Shown here: piece after piece, positions 48,028 to 59,292 of the stretch
How the letters are laid out: each line of letters starts with the position of its first letter
How positions within the stretch are numbered: the stretch's first letter is position 1
NCBI GenBank assembly: GCA_037576215.1
Contig: JBANDB010000005.1
Coordinates: 5,332,001 to 5,396,000, forward strand
Length of the DNA stretch: 64,000 nucleotides
Direction: 5' to 3'
Source: Armillaria gallica
Taxonomy: Eukaryota; Basidiomycota; Agaricomycetes; Agaricales; Physalacriaceae
Program-made: the position numbers and the translations under genes
Notes under the pieces: model-generated
Seen by the model: the letters and a program-made list of their open reading frames with translations, nothing else
The model's database searches: none
Told to the model about the DNA's origin: nothing

Positions 48028-48950
48028 ATGACTATGGCTTACTCTCCCGACCTCCTCGACTACGCGTGTATTGGTCTGTCCGTCACCATAGCTCCACACA
48101 TCGCCCAGCACAGTGACGTCCGACTTGACATAGCATCCTCAGCCACGACCACCGTGAGCAGCAAGCCGGTCGATGTTTTGGAGAAAATCCGCTTGCTCGA
48201 GATCATATGGGCGGGGGAGCGTGAGGAGCTCAACAACGATCTCACGCAGGCTCGTCACTGGTCTAATGAGGTATGTCCCTTTTCTATTGTACGTGCAGGG
48301 GGTGCTTGCATAGGCTGATCTTTTGCATGGCTAGTTGGAGGAGAACCGACAGGCTGCGTTGGTACGCATTGCTCAGTTACAGGGAGCATTAGACGACGTC
48401 GAGGATCGACTCGCTCGAGCCATTCGGAAAGATGTGGATGATGATTTAGGACCAGAGCATGCTGAGTACCGCCAGGTGAAGCACCACCATTTGCTATCCA
48501 CGGCTCTGTCCTGACCTATCGTTCCTCAGGGCTTGGCAGGACTCGCCGATGCTGGCAAGTGTAAGATGTGTCGCACCCTCATGTGGGCTGCTGTGATGTA
48601 CGTTACTCATTACCATAGTGCATTGCATTCTGAGCTAAACTCTCATCAGATTTGTTGACTGCGGGAATGTCGTATGCGTTGCTTGTGCACACAAAGCCCT
48701 CTCTCAACAAAAGGACAAACCGTGTTTCAACCGGTTTCTCTTTCATCCCGCTACGACTTCGGAGTGGACTTGCCCTGTTTGCCACGGCCGGGTGACAGAA
48801 CGTCCCAAACCCCTGCCCATCCTGAGTGCAGTGGCTACGGCCGTCACGAGCCTCCAGTCTCCTTCAGCGGGACATGGAAAGTTTGTGATGAGTGACAAGG
48901 TGTTGACGGAGTTCTTCCGTGAAGAGGAGGAGTCTGCAATGTTGGCGTAG
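48028..48950 (+). CDS. coiled-coil RING-type zinc finger protein 1 (putative E3 ubiquitin ligase)
   Basis: Exons 48028-48270, 48335-48475, 48530-48597 and 48650-48950 join to a 250-residue protein without stops. Residues about 45-130 are coiled coil (KIRLLEIIWAGEREELNNDL, LEENRQAALVRIAQLQGALD, VEDRLARAIRKDVDDD). Then a RING: CKMC, DCGNVVCVAC and CPVC, a C3HC4 layout in which the His position is Asn (CGN instead of CGH). The tail ends DKVLTEFFREEEESAMLA. RING proteins recruit E2 enzymes to ubiquitinate targets; the Asn at a zinc-ligand position could weaken folding of the second zinc site. The coil-before-RING order resembles the two other RING genes nearby, so they are likely related in function. 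Confidence 0.7.
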
Positions 48951-49486
48951 GTTGGAGAATAGTAAGGAGCTTTGCTTGGTGTTCGATTATCAATGGCTCC
49001 GTCCATACACTTGATGCTTCCTTACCCCAATCGTGAAAAGTCTGAATCATATTCGTCGTCTACTTACTTCCAACGGATCTCCGGATTAATGTATTTTGGA
49101 AGTCTTCGCGTCGTCACTCAATGGTGTATCAGATGTGATGGCCAGGCTATCTCAACACTATGATCAATGTGGCGCGACCTGGATATAAGATCGGATGTTT
49201 CATGCTGGTGAGGATCGAATTACCAATGAACTCGCTCTGAGTTTGGGACCATTTACCCTTCCATTTGCTCTACAGGATATTGTCATGATGTTCGGGTGTG
49301 CCTGACCAGTGGTATGCCATGGCAAAGCATGGGGTACCATGTCCAACCGTTGAAATGCTGACGAGGTCGCAACCTGAACCGCACACAGGGGGTATTGCTT
49401 CGTCAGGTCCCAACGTTCACCTTTCCAGATGAGCATGCTTATAAGGTGTGCGAAACTGAGGAACTTCTTGCAGCTCAGACATCATT
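48951..49486. other. intergenic, nothing recognised
   Basis: Between two same-strand RING genes. No coding stretch of note. Confidence 0.45.
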
Positions 49487-50454
49487 ATGGCTTCCACAGC
49501 GAAAATAGAGGAGGTAAGCCGATCTCACCTGTTTAATCTACGTTGGAGGTCACTGAACCTTGCTCACTTAGGTGACTACTCGGCTCGTCGAGAAGGTGGG
49601 GAAGGGGACTGTTCAAAACTTAGCAGGCGACCTCCAGGCTCTCCTGAAGGAGGTCGAGGATTTTGCTAGCGTCAACAACCAAGTACGTCTGGGGCCATCA
49701 TGGTCTACTGCTTGTAGGTATGCTGACCGATCTCGTTTGCCCTCAGTTGCTCTCTACGGTCTGAGCCGATCGTCGTCGCCTGGCTGGCGAGGTCCTCAAC
49801 TTGGTGGATGAGCTTGCGCTCAAAGAGCGGTACTCGAAGCAGGTGCATTATAGGGCTACAGGTATACTGTCCTTTCTCTGATGGATGTTGCCAGGTATGT
49901 GAAGGGCACTGGCGTGCAGAGACCGCCTCTCATGAGGCCCTGGGTTGCGCAGCGCACAGTACCGTGCAGGCTGAGCGCCTTTGGGCAGCCTTACGATGGG
50001 TGAGTAGGCTCTGGCGTTGACTGGGGGAACAGGGTACTCATGAGAAACTCAGGACTGGCACGCTGTTGAGGTCGAATTGACGTGTAACATGTGCTTTCGC
50101 TTGCTTTGGGATGCAGTAACGTATGTATCCGACCGTGCTCTCTACACTATCTGGGACGACTGACTGACTGTCTGTATGTGAAGGAATGTTCCCTGTGGCC
50201 ATACTACGTGTGCGGGCTGTACCTATGAATGGTGGAAAAAATGTAAGGAGAGTCCAGGCCAGACATTGTCCTGTGTACGATGTGGAGTCGCGTCCGTGCA
50301 CTGTCCAGTTCGAGCGTATACGATCGAGGGAGCCATGCGAGAATTACCGAGATTGAACGAGGATGACTGGATCTTTTGTAAGGAGGCCGCCAAAAAGGTT
50401 GGCTACGAAGATGATAGCAGCTGGAAGGTCTTTGAGCCAATTGTTGCTGTGTAG
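49487..50454 (+). pseudogene. coiled-coil RING-type zinc finger gene 2, one in-frame TGA
   Basis: Start MASTAKIEE (49487-49513), exon 2 49572-49682 (VTTRLVEKVGKGTVQNLAGD, LQALLKEVEDFASVNNQ), exon 3 from 49747 (LLSTV, TGA at 49762-49764, then ADRRRLAGEVLNLVDELALK), then VCEGHWRAETASHEALGCAA, DWHAVEVELTCNMCFRLLWD, NVPCGHTTCAGCTYEWWKKC, LSCVRCGVASVHCPVRAY and the end WKVFEPIVAV. All eight RING ligands (CNMC, CGHTTCAGC, CVRC) are intact. Only the TGA interrupts it; the surrounding heptads favour an original Arg codon CGA. If an alternative acceptor exists it would have to change frame, so loss of function is the simpler reading. Confidence 0.65.
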
Positions 50455-51919
50455 TGTAGTTAGGCGACATAAACAAGAACTGATGAATCTAACAAGATTG
50501 TGATATCACGAGATTCGAGGGAATATGGCACATCGTCGTGAGTGAGTGTGGTATGTTCAAGGGAATATCGTAAACAGACGACTATGTTCGCCTTCTTAGA
50601 GTTTGGGTTTGGTTTGCGTGGGTTCAAATGTGGAGAGACCGAGCCTCAAGGGTCCCTCACCAATGGTGATGGCGATAGATACCATCAGCAGAAAATCAAT
50701 GTATATTTGGTGTTAAATCGACCGGACCACTCTTTCTGTGCGTGCAACGTAGCTCATCCAGCGAGGAACCTCCCGATCAGGCGCCAAGCTACAGTCCCAC
50801 TGTTCCACATAGCTCTCATCCACCAGCTCCACCAGTTGGCGAAAAACCCGCAAAATCCAGACTAGCTGTGAAATGGCAGACCGCAGATTTGGAACCGAAG
50901 ACGTATATTGAGGGACATGTTCGTACGCCTCCAGGAACGGTCACAACTGCGACGACAGCATGGCCATGCAGTCTTCGAGAAGCTGGCCGATGACAGTGAT
51001 GTCGAGGTTGGTTGGTCAATGCCGTGTTTGCGCTGGTACGGGCAGAGACAGAGGCGTTGAGAGGTATGGGTGCAAGGGTGGGTGCTGTGGCAGGGGCGGC
51101 GGCCCGATAGGGATGTTTGGTGCAGGTGAGGAGCCTCTGGCGAGTCATGAGCTCGTCATGTGGGAGATTGGCACAACAATCACATACTGATATAAGAATT
51201 GCGCACACTCTGCGCATGGGAATACTAAATTACAGCAGCCGGTCATGTCGTGCAAGGCTGTTAGCAGACGGAGGGGTTTAGTGAGAGGGCGTGGTACAGT
51301 CTGAAAAACGGGACAATGAGAAGGACGGTAACGAAGACCTTTTCAAACCCAGCTTGCTCGTAGGCCTCGAGCTCATGACGCTGCTCCACGCGACGTACCA
51401 GGGTCCCACTGAGATTTAGGTTACCTATTGGATATTGATAAGTAGTCAAAGCCTCATTGCATCAGTTCTGTCAATGACTTCCCTCTTGCTGTGCTCGCTC
51501 GGGAGGCCGTAACGATAATACCTTGTGTCTGAGGATCTCTAGTAGATAGGCGTGAAATCATATGCCTCCGGTGAGAATGAAGTAGTCCTTTGTGAATGCT
51601 GGTGACCGTGCGGAATAACCAGACGAGTGATCTGTATATGACGCGGCAAGACCACAAGAACGTGAGCGTGAGAGTACCGTATGTGGTGGTCTGTGGATCC
51701 GTCACGACAGAGCATCATCAGGCGTTTGGTTCCAATCAGTCGGTGTACGTACATTTGTCGATACTTAGTTTAGAGTGTCAGTGCGGTAGCCTAACAAAAG
51801 AAGGCAATCATATCATTGATCAGTGAAGGATACATAACTAACGAAGTGAATCATAGCGCTTCATATGTAACTAACTCTCGCAGTATGCCACTCAGATGGT
51901 TTTGTTTTGCAGGACCAGC
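50455..51919. other. no confident gene
   Basis: Plus-strand 50742-50990 reads SSSEEPPDQAPSYSPTVPHS, HPPAPPVGEKPAKSRLAVKW, a Pro-rich possibly coding stretch. Minus-strand frames over 51217-50816 are its GC-rich shadow. 51261-51760 shows nothing clear. A decayed gene is possible. Confidence 0.3.
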
Positions 51920-52928
51920 TCAAGCCAAGCTTCCAGGACGACCACCGAGGCAATTGGGGAAAAGCTGCACCCATGCCCCTTTGACTTTCGGACCGAAGTC
52001 GGCGGTCCTGCCGGTACTCTCGTCGGGGAGATATGCCGTTGAATGTTCGACCAGGCGGTTACAGATAGGACAGTGCTTGATCAGCGCATTGCAAACAGGG
52101 CACTGGAATGGCGTGGTCCCTCCACGGGGTCCATTCTGTCGAAACTCTGAATCCACAGCTCGAAATTTTTGCAAGAGGCACGGCGTATGGAAGGTATGGC
52201 CACAGTCGATCCTGCCTGGGTCGTCAGTTCATATATGGGGAGGCGGACTGTGGATATGATATTATGACATACAGGCACACCTCTGTCATTGGGCAGAAAC
52301 AGAATTTGCAGCGGAGTTGTTCAAAAACCTGGTCTCGTCTCTATGTCGGACAATGTGGGTCAGTCCTTGACTCCCTGGCAAAGAGTGGAGGTGCATACCA
52401 CTCGACGATCATCACAAAGGGCGACTGCCTGTAAGCTCGTGGGATTCAGAGCCCCCTTGAGGTTGACATTTTCATCTTCTAGATCTGCCACTTTGGCGCG
52501 GAGCTTGTAGTTCTCCTGAAGCAGTTGTAGGAAGCGTAAGTTCGACGAGCGAGTGCATCGTGCACCGCCCTCACCTGGTAGTAGACGACCCGCCACCAGC
52601 CTTCGTCGTCGTGGGCTTTGTGTGCGCGTTCGGTTGCTTGTTCAGCATGCTCCCACTCTTGGTCAGCACACTCCCGCTCTGTTCTTGCACGGCTCTTCGC
52701 CATCACCGTCTGCCTTCTTTGATCAAGGAGAGCATCCTCCAGGCTGTTGACCGTCTGCATGCGTCGTGAAGAAGGGGAGTGTCAGTATTTGGTCGGTTGC
52801 AGGTAACCAGGGTGGCTCACCTCTAGCAATTCTCCAACCCGCTCTCGTAACAGTTCGAGTTTGACGGATTCATCTGAGGAGAGGGGGCCAGCTTGGGAGG
52901 AGGGACCACGAATGGGTGAAGACGACAT
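51920..52928 (-). CDS. coiled-coil RING-H2-type zinc finger protein 3 (putative E3 ubiquitin ligase)
   Basis: Start MSSSPIRGPSSQAGPLSSDE at 52928, ending VKLELLRERVGELLE at a gtgagc donor; then TVNSLEDALLDQRRQTVMAK, ERECADQEWEHAEQATERAH (coiled coil); ENYKLRAKVADLEDENVNLK; VFEQLRCKFCFCPMTEVCLI, spliced by gtatgt...gcag into DCGHTFHTPCLLQKFRAV, and FQCPVCNALIKHCPICNRLV. The zinc ligands CKFC, CGHTFHTPC and CPVC give a RING-H2 arrangement, with an extra CPIC behind it. Stop at 51920-51922, preceded by low-complexity GGRPGSLA. It is convergent with gene 2. The exon before VFEQLRC needs a weak or GC donor. Same general architecture as genes 1 and 2 but a distinct sequence. Confidence 0.65.
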
Positions 52929-53575
52929 GTAATCAGCTTGGGGGGAGGGAGAAGGAACCTGTGGGGGTTTGGTTGCAGATATAACAGCTTGAATTTGGGC
53001 AGAGGGTGCTCGAGAAGTGCAGGAAGGTCGTTGGAGCTAAAGCAGAACACGAAGACAATTGAACTTCTTGCCAACTTTGGTTATAGAGTTCCCAGTTTTC
53101 GCGTGAACGCGTCGCCGAAACACCGTCATCGCAGTACCGGTGTTTAGAAGTGGGAAGCCCGACCGTAGCTTCCTTTCTTCCTTGACTTCTGGGCTGTGAT
53201 GATAGGCAACCGTAGAATCGTTGGAAGACCCTGATTGGCGAGTGTTATTGTGCCCTTCTTCGTATATGCAGCTTATGTATGTTACCTGCTATATCTGAAG
53301 CGATCTGGGTCTCATGCGAACCCACGTGTGAGACTGGCGCCACTAACGAGTCCACGCTCCAGTCCATGAAGAGGGTCACCAGGTGCTACCAGAGGCGGAT
53401 CGTTGATTACCAATGTAATTACAACAAAACTATCTACGAGCTGAGTGTGGCAAACTAAAATATAGGCACAAGCGTACCATTTCATTTAACAAGCATACAA
53501 GTGAGTGGATCGTGACTATAAAGTCCTTGTTTTGTTCACCCACGCATGATTGCCATGACAAAACTGAGAGTGGCC
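52929..53575. other. intergenic, nothing recognised
   Basis: Divergent upstream region of RING gene 3 and 3' flank of the next minus-strand gene. Short frames only. Confidence 0.45.
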
Positions 53576-55862
53576 CTAATCCCACTGGCTGACATCTAAG
53601 AGATGACCGGGCTCCTGCATGTGATAACACTGGCACACTTCGGGGATATAAGGCACGGACGGCGTATGAGCCAGTCGCCTTGGGAGAATGGGGGCATGCC
53701 CAAACGTCATGAAAAAAGTCTCGCAATAATAGGATGCGATATCTTGGTGTAAGTTGTCAATGTCAGTCTCCGAATACCTGGCCTTGTCGGATGTTAGGGA
53801 TGCGGGACAACTGCGCCAGTCTCGCATGCAGCGCCACATAGAGAAGATGTAGGGTGCATGCTGGAGCCAATTCGAATGTGTGAGCCCCCAGTTGGTGCTC
53901 CCCAGGTCGACACAATGCAAGAGGTTCCACCTCCCATGAGGAAAACATTCTCCAACAAGCTTGCAATGCCGGGCATCACTCTTCTGTGAAAGCTTCTGGT
54001 CTAGGGCTGAAAACTCCAGGCGAAAGTTGGTCTCTGCCAGTTCCCACAGTATCTCCCGCAGGTCATCATGGCTCAGAGTGGTGCTGCTTTTACCACGCCA
54101 GTGGCCTTCCGCGACGACGGAAGTATCGACTATCAGCTCTTCATGGCAGCCGTTGAGAAATGCCAAGGCTTGGTCATGCCGGTTTTGTTCACCTCGTCCG
54201 CTGGATGAACCAGATTGAGTGTTAAGCCAGTCCATCTGAAGGATCGTCCGCCACAACTGATGGGTCTTTACCTCGGGGGTAAAGTGTGCTTGCAGTCGTG
54301 CGAGAAGACCTTGACGAAGACAGAGCCATGACGACACCATGATGCTCTGTTTGGCCTGTGTTTGGACGGTGACAAATAGATCTGGTCGTGGCAGGGTGTA
54401 CCCAAAAGCTGAACAAGGGGGCCGACCCTTGTCGGTGTTAATGCTTTCCAACCCTCGACGCCACGCTACAATCAAAGGAGGAAGTAAGGGGTGGTCTACC
54501 ATGTCAAATTTGGGGGTGTCCCTTCTGGCTAGCCACGACGCTGGTTTTTGCTTGCCACAGCGAGATAGGTCTGGGCGTTTGTCTAGGACAATAAATCAGC
54601 GAGCTTCATTAAGTGAACCGTCTCGACGTACAAGGACGGTATCGTGCTGGGTCCACTGACGAGGGTGCTGGCTCGGGGTGGACGAGGTTGGGAGGTTGGA
54701 CTGTGTTGAAGGGATTAGGCGCGTCAAGGTGTGAGCGTGTGAAACATTCAATTGCTTTGTATTTGGCTTCATCCATTGCCGCGCTGACATGGATGGGGCG
54801 AGTTTTGAGGCAGCAGGGGGATGTAGGGATGTGGAGGTGTAGCAGTTCCTGAACAGGTTCCACAGTGTCGATTCGAAGCTTGCCCGCCATGGTCAGAGGA
54901 TGGATGCACCAGACGGGTACACCTGCTCGACAGAATTCCAGTGCAACGGTGGGATTCATAGTAAAGACGCCGACCAAATGGTCGTAGCCACTAGACCCCT
55001 CCTCGCTGGGTCATTGGGTGTGTCCGACCATACGCGGACGATAAACGGTTAAGTAATCCATGATCACTTGCAGTTCCAGTGCTAGTCGTTGCGTCTCCAC
55101 GACGCACAGTCGTAGCCGTTCGAATACCAGCGGTAGCGCCTCGACGTGCTCCAGAAATATGCGAAGATAATGGGCATTGGTCAGAATCAAGCTCTTATGG
55201 GGTTCTTCCCATGTGCCATCTTCCGCGGCGCGAATGATAGGCGTGCAGGCCTCGTGAAACAGGGTGAACTGCAGACGTTGCCAGGTTCCAGGCCCTCGTA
55301 TCGCTGATGAGTCATCCCATGGTACAAAGTCACTGAGGCGAGGAACCTCATAGAGCAGTTGAAATCGAGTTTCGGTACAAGTCAATCAAATACAACCGAG
55401 GTGCGGTCGCAAAGGCGAGTACGGTTGGGGCCAACAGAGGTGGTCATCTTGCCCATAACGATAGTTTTCTCACAAGTAGATGGATCTATCCCATCCCATT
55501 GGAGGCTGTAACAAGCCTCTGGATGCGTTCGATGTTGTGAGTAATACATGGGGGTCAACGACTGCACCACATCGACCTTCCCAACCTTGAAGAGCTGCGC
55601 CCGCCACGAGTTAGGTAGCCCGTTGAGACCGAAATCAGGAGAGGAACTCACGTTTGCCCGGCTGGGCGTTACGCATGAGAAGGGTGGGGTCTTTTGATAG
55701 TTCCTCAAAGGAGAGGTTGCTTTCGGATGACATGGTCGAGGGGGGAGGAGAAACTGAGAAGGCACCGACTGTGTCCAAGTGCTGCCCGATGACCTTGCGG
55801 TACAGTAGGGTTAAGAGAGAGGCATCTAACATGGGTGGCGATGTGGGAAATGACAAAGACAA
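53576..55862 (-). pseudogene. large uncharacterised Agaricomycete-type gene, interrupted by in-frame TGAs and frame changes
   Basis: Start near 55862-55832 (MLDASLLTLLYRKVIGQHLD, ESNLSFEELSKDPTLLMRNA), intron gtgagt...gcgcag to LFKVGKVDVVQSLTPMYYSQ, a shift of frame near 55385, then ETRFQLLYEVPRLSDFVPWD, LRIFLEHVEALPLVFERLRL to VGHTQ. TGA at 55011-55013, same frame continues PSEEGSSGYDHLVGVFTMNP, LEFCRAGVPVWCIHPLTMAG. After another frame change comes DTVLVRRDGSLNEAR, TGA at 54596-54598, same frame continues FIVLDKRPDLSRCGKQKPAS, VDHPLLPPLIVAWRRGLESI, LFVTVQTQAKQSIMVSSWLC to DVSQWD. I recall similar proteins (VG.FT.NP.VA, AGVPVW) as many-copy, uncharacterised genes in mushrooms. No domain function known. 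Confidence 0.55.
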
Positions 55863-55899
55863 TTTTGATCGCCGACTTCCTGGCCCTGCCTAGACCTTA

Positions 55900-56284
55900 G
55901 CCACGTGCCGAGGAGGATTGGCGGATCACCGATGCCGCGGAGGCAAATGCTGCCACATGCTGACAACACCCACTTTCCGCTCCCTTCACCCAGAAAGCGC
56001 GATACGGCGGTTGTCTCGTGTGGAACCACGTGAAGGCTGCTCGACGGCGGATGGGTACTGGTGGTGCAGTCGCAGGTCGTACCAGGTCCAGACGAGAGTT
56101 AACAGCATACATTCCCTGCAGTGTGCGATTGGAGGCTCTGGCAGTCGAAGCGGATGCCCAAGAGGCGCTGGCGTGCGACGAAGAGGAGGAGTTGGAGCCG
56201 CTCGACGGTGGGAACGCGGACGACGTTGCCGCCCATGCCCTCAACACCGATTACCTGGTATCCCTGATCTTACGACATACGTGA
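55900..56284 (+). CDS. possible terminal exon(s) of a plus-strand gene
   Basis: From an acceptor near 55992 the frame reads KARYGGCLVWNHVKAARRRM, RTRSRRELTAYIPCSVRLEA, LACDEEEELEPLDGGNADDV, HALNTDYLVSLILRHT then stop at 56282-56284. Composition is coding-like with an acidic run. The preceding exon is uncertain (possibly within 55900-55945). The opposite strand is also open here but low complexity. Function unknown. Confidence 0.3.
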
Positions 56285-56535
56285 CTGTGAAAAATGCCTA
56301 TTTACGATATATTATCTCAGCCCGGTATGGTATATTTTAACTATAGGTCAACCTATTGTAGGATGTTCATGTCAAAAAGTCAAAGTTACGCTAGATTATC
56401 CCGCCCAGTATGTTACATTCTTACTGTGGGAAACATGAGTAAGCACTATACATATCAATGATAATTTCCCTACGTTTCATGATAAATTCGGATATCGGTA
56501 TCAGTCCTGCAAGAATTCTACGCTTTGGTTAGTGA
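56285..56535. other. AT-rich intergenic
   Basis: Clearly more AT-rich than the neighbours, with no coding potential. Confidence 0.5.
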
Positions 56536-59292
56536 CTACAGTTGGCGGGTCAGAGGGAAAAGTAACTTGCAATGAGACAAAATATACTTTTCGAGGAAAG
56601 TGCGGGACACTGTTTCAAGGGCTTCAGAGACCTTGGGAGCATCGCGACACATCTTGAGGGATTTCCTCCATTCCGTCTGGTTCTCACACTTGAAGTCTCC
56701 GCCTAAATATTTAGCCACCCGATGCAGATACCAAGATTCGTCGTCCAGGCTCCAATAGCCAACATCCAGTTCACTTCCTTTCCATACTGTGGGTTTGGGA
56801 AACCAAGATACATCCTCTGTCAACAGCCCTCGACACTCGCTTTCACCTTTCTTACCCTGGTGATTCTTCTCGTCCACCCACTCGACCTTGTACACGCCAC
56901 AGATAATATCAATTTGATCTTGGGTTAACACCTCATCCCACAACTCGTCTCCGTCCACCGTGCAATGTACCCCTCTGATCTGCATGACTCTCCTCGATGG
57001 GCCGGTGAGAACAACTTCTTCGAATCGCTCAAGATTCATCTCCACAGCTAGGCGCCAGATCAAGCCACCATGCTTCAAAGCCGCCCGAAAGATCTCATTG
57101 CTTTCAAATAGCTGCCGCCACCATTGAACATAGCTCTGATAATCCTCCATGTTTGGCTGAAAACCCTTGACTCGGTAAGGCACGCGCTCAGCAGCTCTGA
57201 CAAATGTCCTCTCCTCGGGTTGCCCTTGAACTCATATGCAGGTGGACAATTTGACGCCCCAGTTGCACAGGAACACTGTCATTTGATCCAAAGTATGAGC
57301 ATACTTATCACGGAGACCCAACACTACTGTAGATGCTCTTTCCAAGATTAATTCGTAGTCTGGCTCCTTGGGGTGAGTGATGCTGTACATAGTCACATCG
57401 GAATGGCTCAGTGCAATTTTTGCTACCTTGAAGTCGGGAACCAGCAACTTTGGCAAGAAGTGTGGGCTGGAGGAATGAAAGTCAGTCCACTCCACTGGCA
57501 ACCGTTTCGAAGATCCTCGGTTCACAAGCCCGTCGAGACAGTCAGCAAGACTCTGGTCAGTCACCCTCTCATCCTGCGGATTCCTGGGAGCATTTCAACA
57601 AGAGAGGGCCCTGAGGCAGTTCGTCGCCTTCTTGGCTTGCAGTGGCATTAGCTCCGACTCTCGAGTGGCAGGGATCCGGATGCCATGGTACTGAGACAGC
57701 ACCCTTTCCAGAGAGCAGCAGTACAGCTTTTCCGGCACCAAACTAGCTGCATCGCATCCAGAAAGTCTGCACCCTAGCTCTTCCCAGTCCAGATCTTGGT
57801 CTGCATTGGTTCCAGTCCGTCCTTCAGCCTCATCCACATGATCTAAGGACACAGTCGGCTGCGTTAGGGCGCTGTCGAGATCGCCATAGAGTTGCTCTGC
57901 CAGGTCAGCATTGTTGTCGTAGTCCTCGCCGTCGTCTCGTGCATTGGGGTCAAACTCCCAGTTCAAGTCCCATTTGTTGTGAAACCCGTCGTATCGGCGC
58001 TGACTATCCTGATAGTTGCCCCAGACGTTCTCGACTTGGCCGCGCACCACATGCTTTCGAACGAGATAGCCTTTGTCTTCATCCCGCGTCCATACAAACA
58101 CATGAGCACCCTTCAAGCCTGGCATTCTAGACTGGCATGCGTGTTCCTCTCTTTGCAGCTGCACCGTCCAACTCTGCTCGCTTTCTTTCTCACACCTAAC
58201 CGCGTTCTTAGCCTCACGGCGTGCAAAGAAATCCTGCCAAGTCTCACGCAGGCGCTGCCCATGGGGTATCTCCGACTTCTCGACGGGCTCGTGGACAATC
58301 TTTGGCCCTTGTTCGGGGGGCAAGTCAGGAGGTGGAGCCCCCCATTCGACCTGCATCGGCTGCAGAGGCAGATCATTGTCGACATCCCAACTCGGTGCAG
58401 CCTCCCAAGTTCCTCCCTCCTGGAATGCCGATGGCGCTTCTATTCGCCTGCCAGAGCGGTCGCCATGAAGCCATGACTCTGCCCGAACGTCACGTAGCCC
58501 TAATGTGATTCGCGGCGCGGCGGGCGCTGCTGCAAATGTCCATGACTCAGCCTCGCAAACCTCTCTCTCCGTCGGTCTGTATGACTCAAGGGTCGTCTCC
58601 GCTTGCCCAGGGAACGGGCACTTTCCCCAGATAATCCACAAAGGTATATGTGCCCGAATCATCGATGGAAGTGCCCGACCAAACAGACACCTATCAGCAT
58701 CAATAAAGACACCCAGGCGTTCCAGTCGGCGATTGTCCCCATTGTTCGCTTGTACTGGGTCGTAGCCCTCTCCATCACGAGCTATCCAAGTCTCTTTCAG
58801 CAGGTCAGTCATATGCCGACCAAAATGCTGATAGACCACCTCCTCCCATAAATTCGGCTGGCAGGCTGCGTTGTACGTGATTTCAGCCATAACCAGGATG
58901 AAAGCCGCCCGTGATTTCATGATCCTCCAGCGTAGCCTAGTGTCATGGGCATCACTGCCTGCGTAACCGTACCGCTGGGGCATGGGCCAGCTGAACAATC
59001 GAGTTCTCGGCTGGAAGTCTGTAGTGGCAGATTGTGAATACTCCCTGAGCCGCATGATTGCCTTCTCGAGGTCCCGCCAGTCTTTGTACACATCGTCATG
59101 TAGGTACCACTTCTGCCCCTTCAATTCCAAAGGCATGCTCCCCCGCGTGTAGTTCAGACAGCGCAAAAGCTGGCAATCGCAGGCAGCATAGGTATCCTCA
59201 GGAACGAATGCCTAATATGGAATGGAGTTCACTGACCACGTACACGCTAGATAGATTTTGGGATCGCGAGGAAAGCCATCGAGTGGATCCAT
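56536..59292 (-). pseudogene. about 880-codon uncharacterised Agaricomycete-type gene with two in-frame TGAs
   Basis: Starts MDPLDGFPRDPKIYLA at 59292; after a short intron AFVPEDTYAACDCQLLRCLN begins a single long frame. It reads through GQKWYLHDDVYKDWRDLEKA, VFIDADRCLFGRALPSMIRA, WEFDPNARDDGEDYDNNADL, LDWEELGCRLSGCDAASLVP to TNCLRALSC, TGA at 57597-57595, then in the same frame NAPRNPQDERVTDQSLADCL, LPVEWTDFHSSSPHFLPKLL, TVVLGLRDKYAHTLDQMTVF to LSTCI, TGA at 57234-57232, then VQGQPEERTFVRAAERVPYR, LKHGGLIWRLAVEMNLERFE, DIICGVYKVEWVDEKN to the natural end. Nothing else breaks it, so loss is recent or the stops are read through. I recall this as a widespread uncharacterised mushroom family. 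No catalytic motif seen. Confidence 0.6.

Noticed and set aside
49762..57597. TGA read as selenocysteine or a variant genetic code
   Set aside because: Fungi lack selenocysteine machinery as far as known, no recoding element was seen, and intact genes here end in TGA as well; CpG decay explains the pattern more simply.
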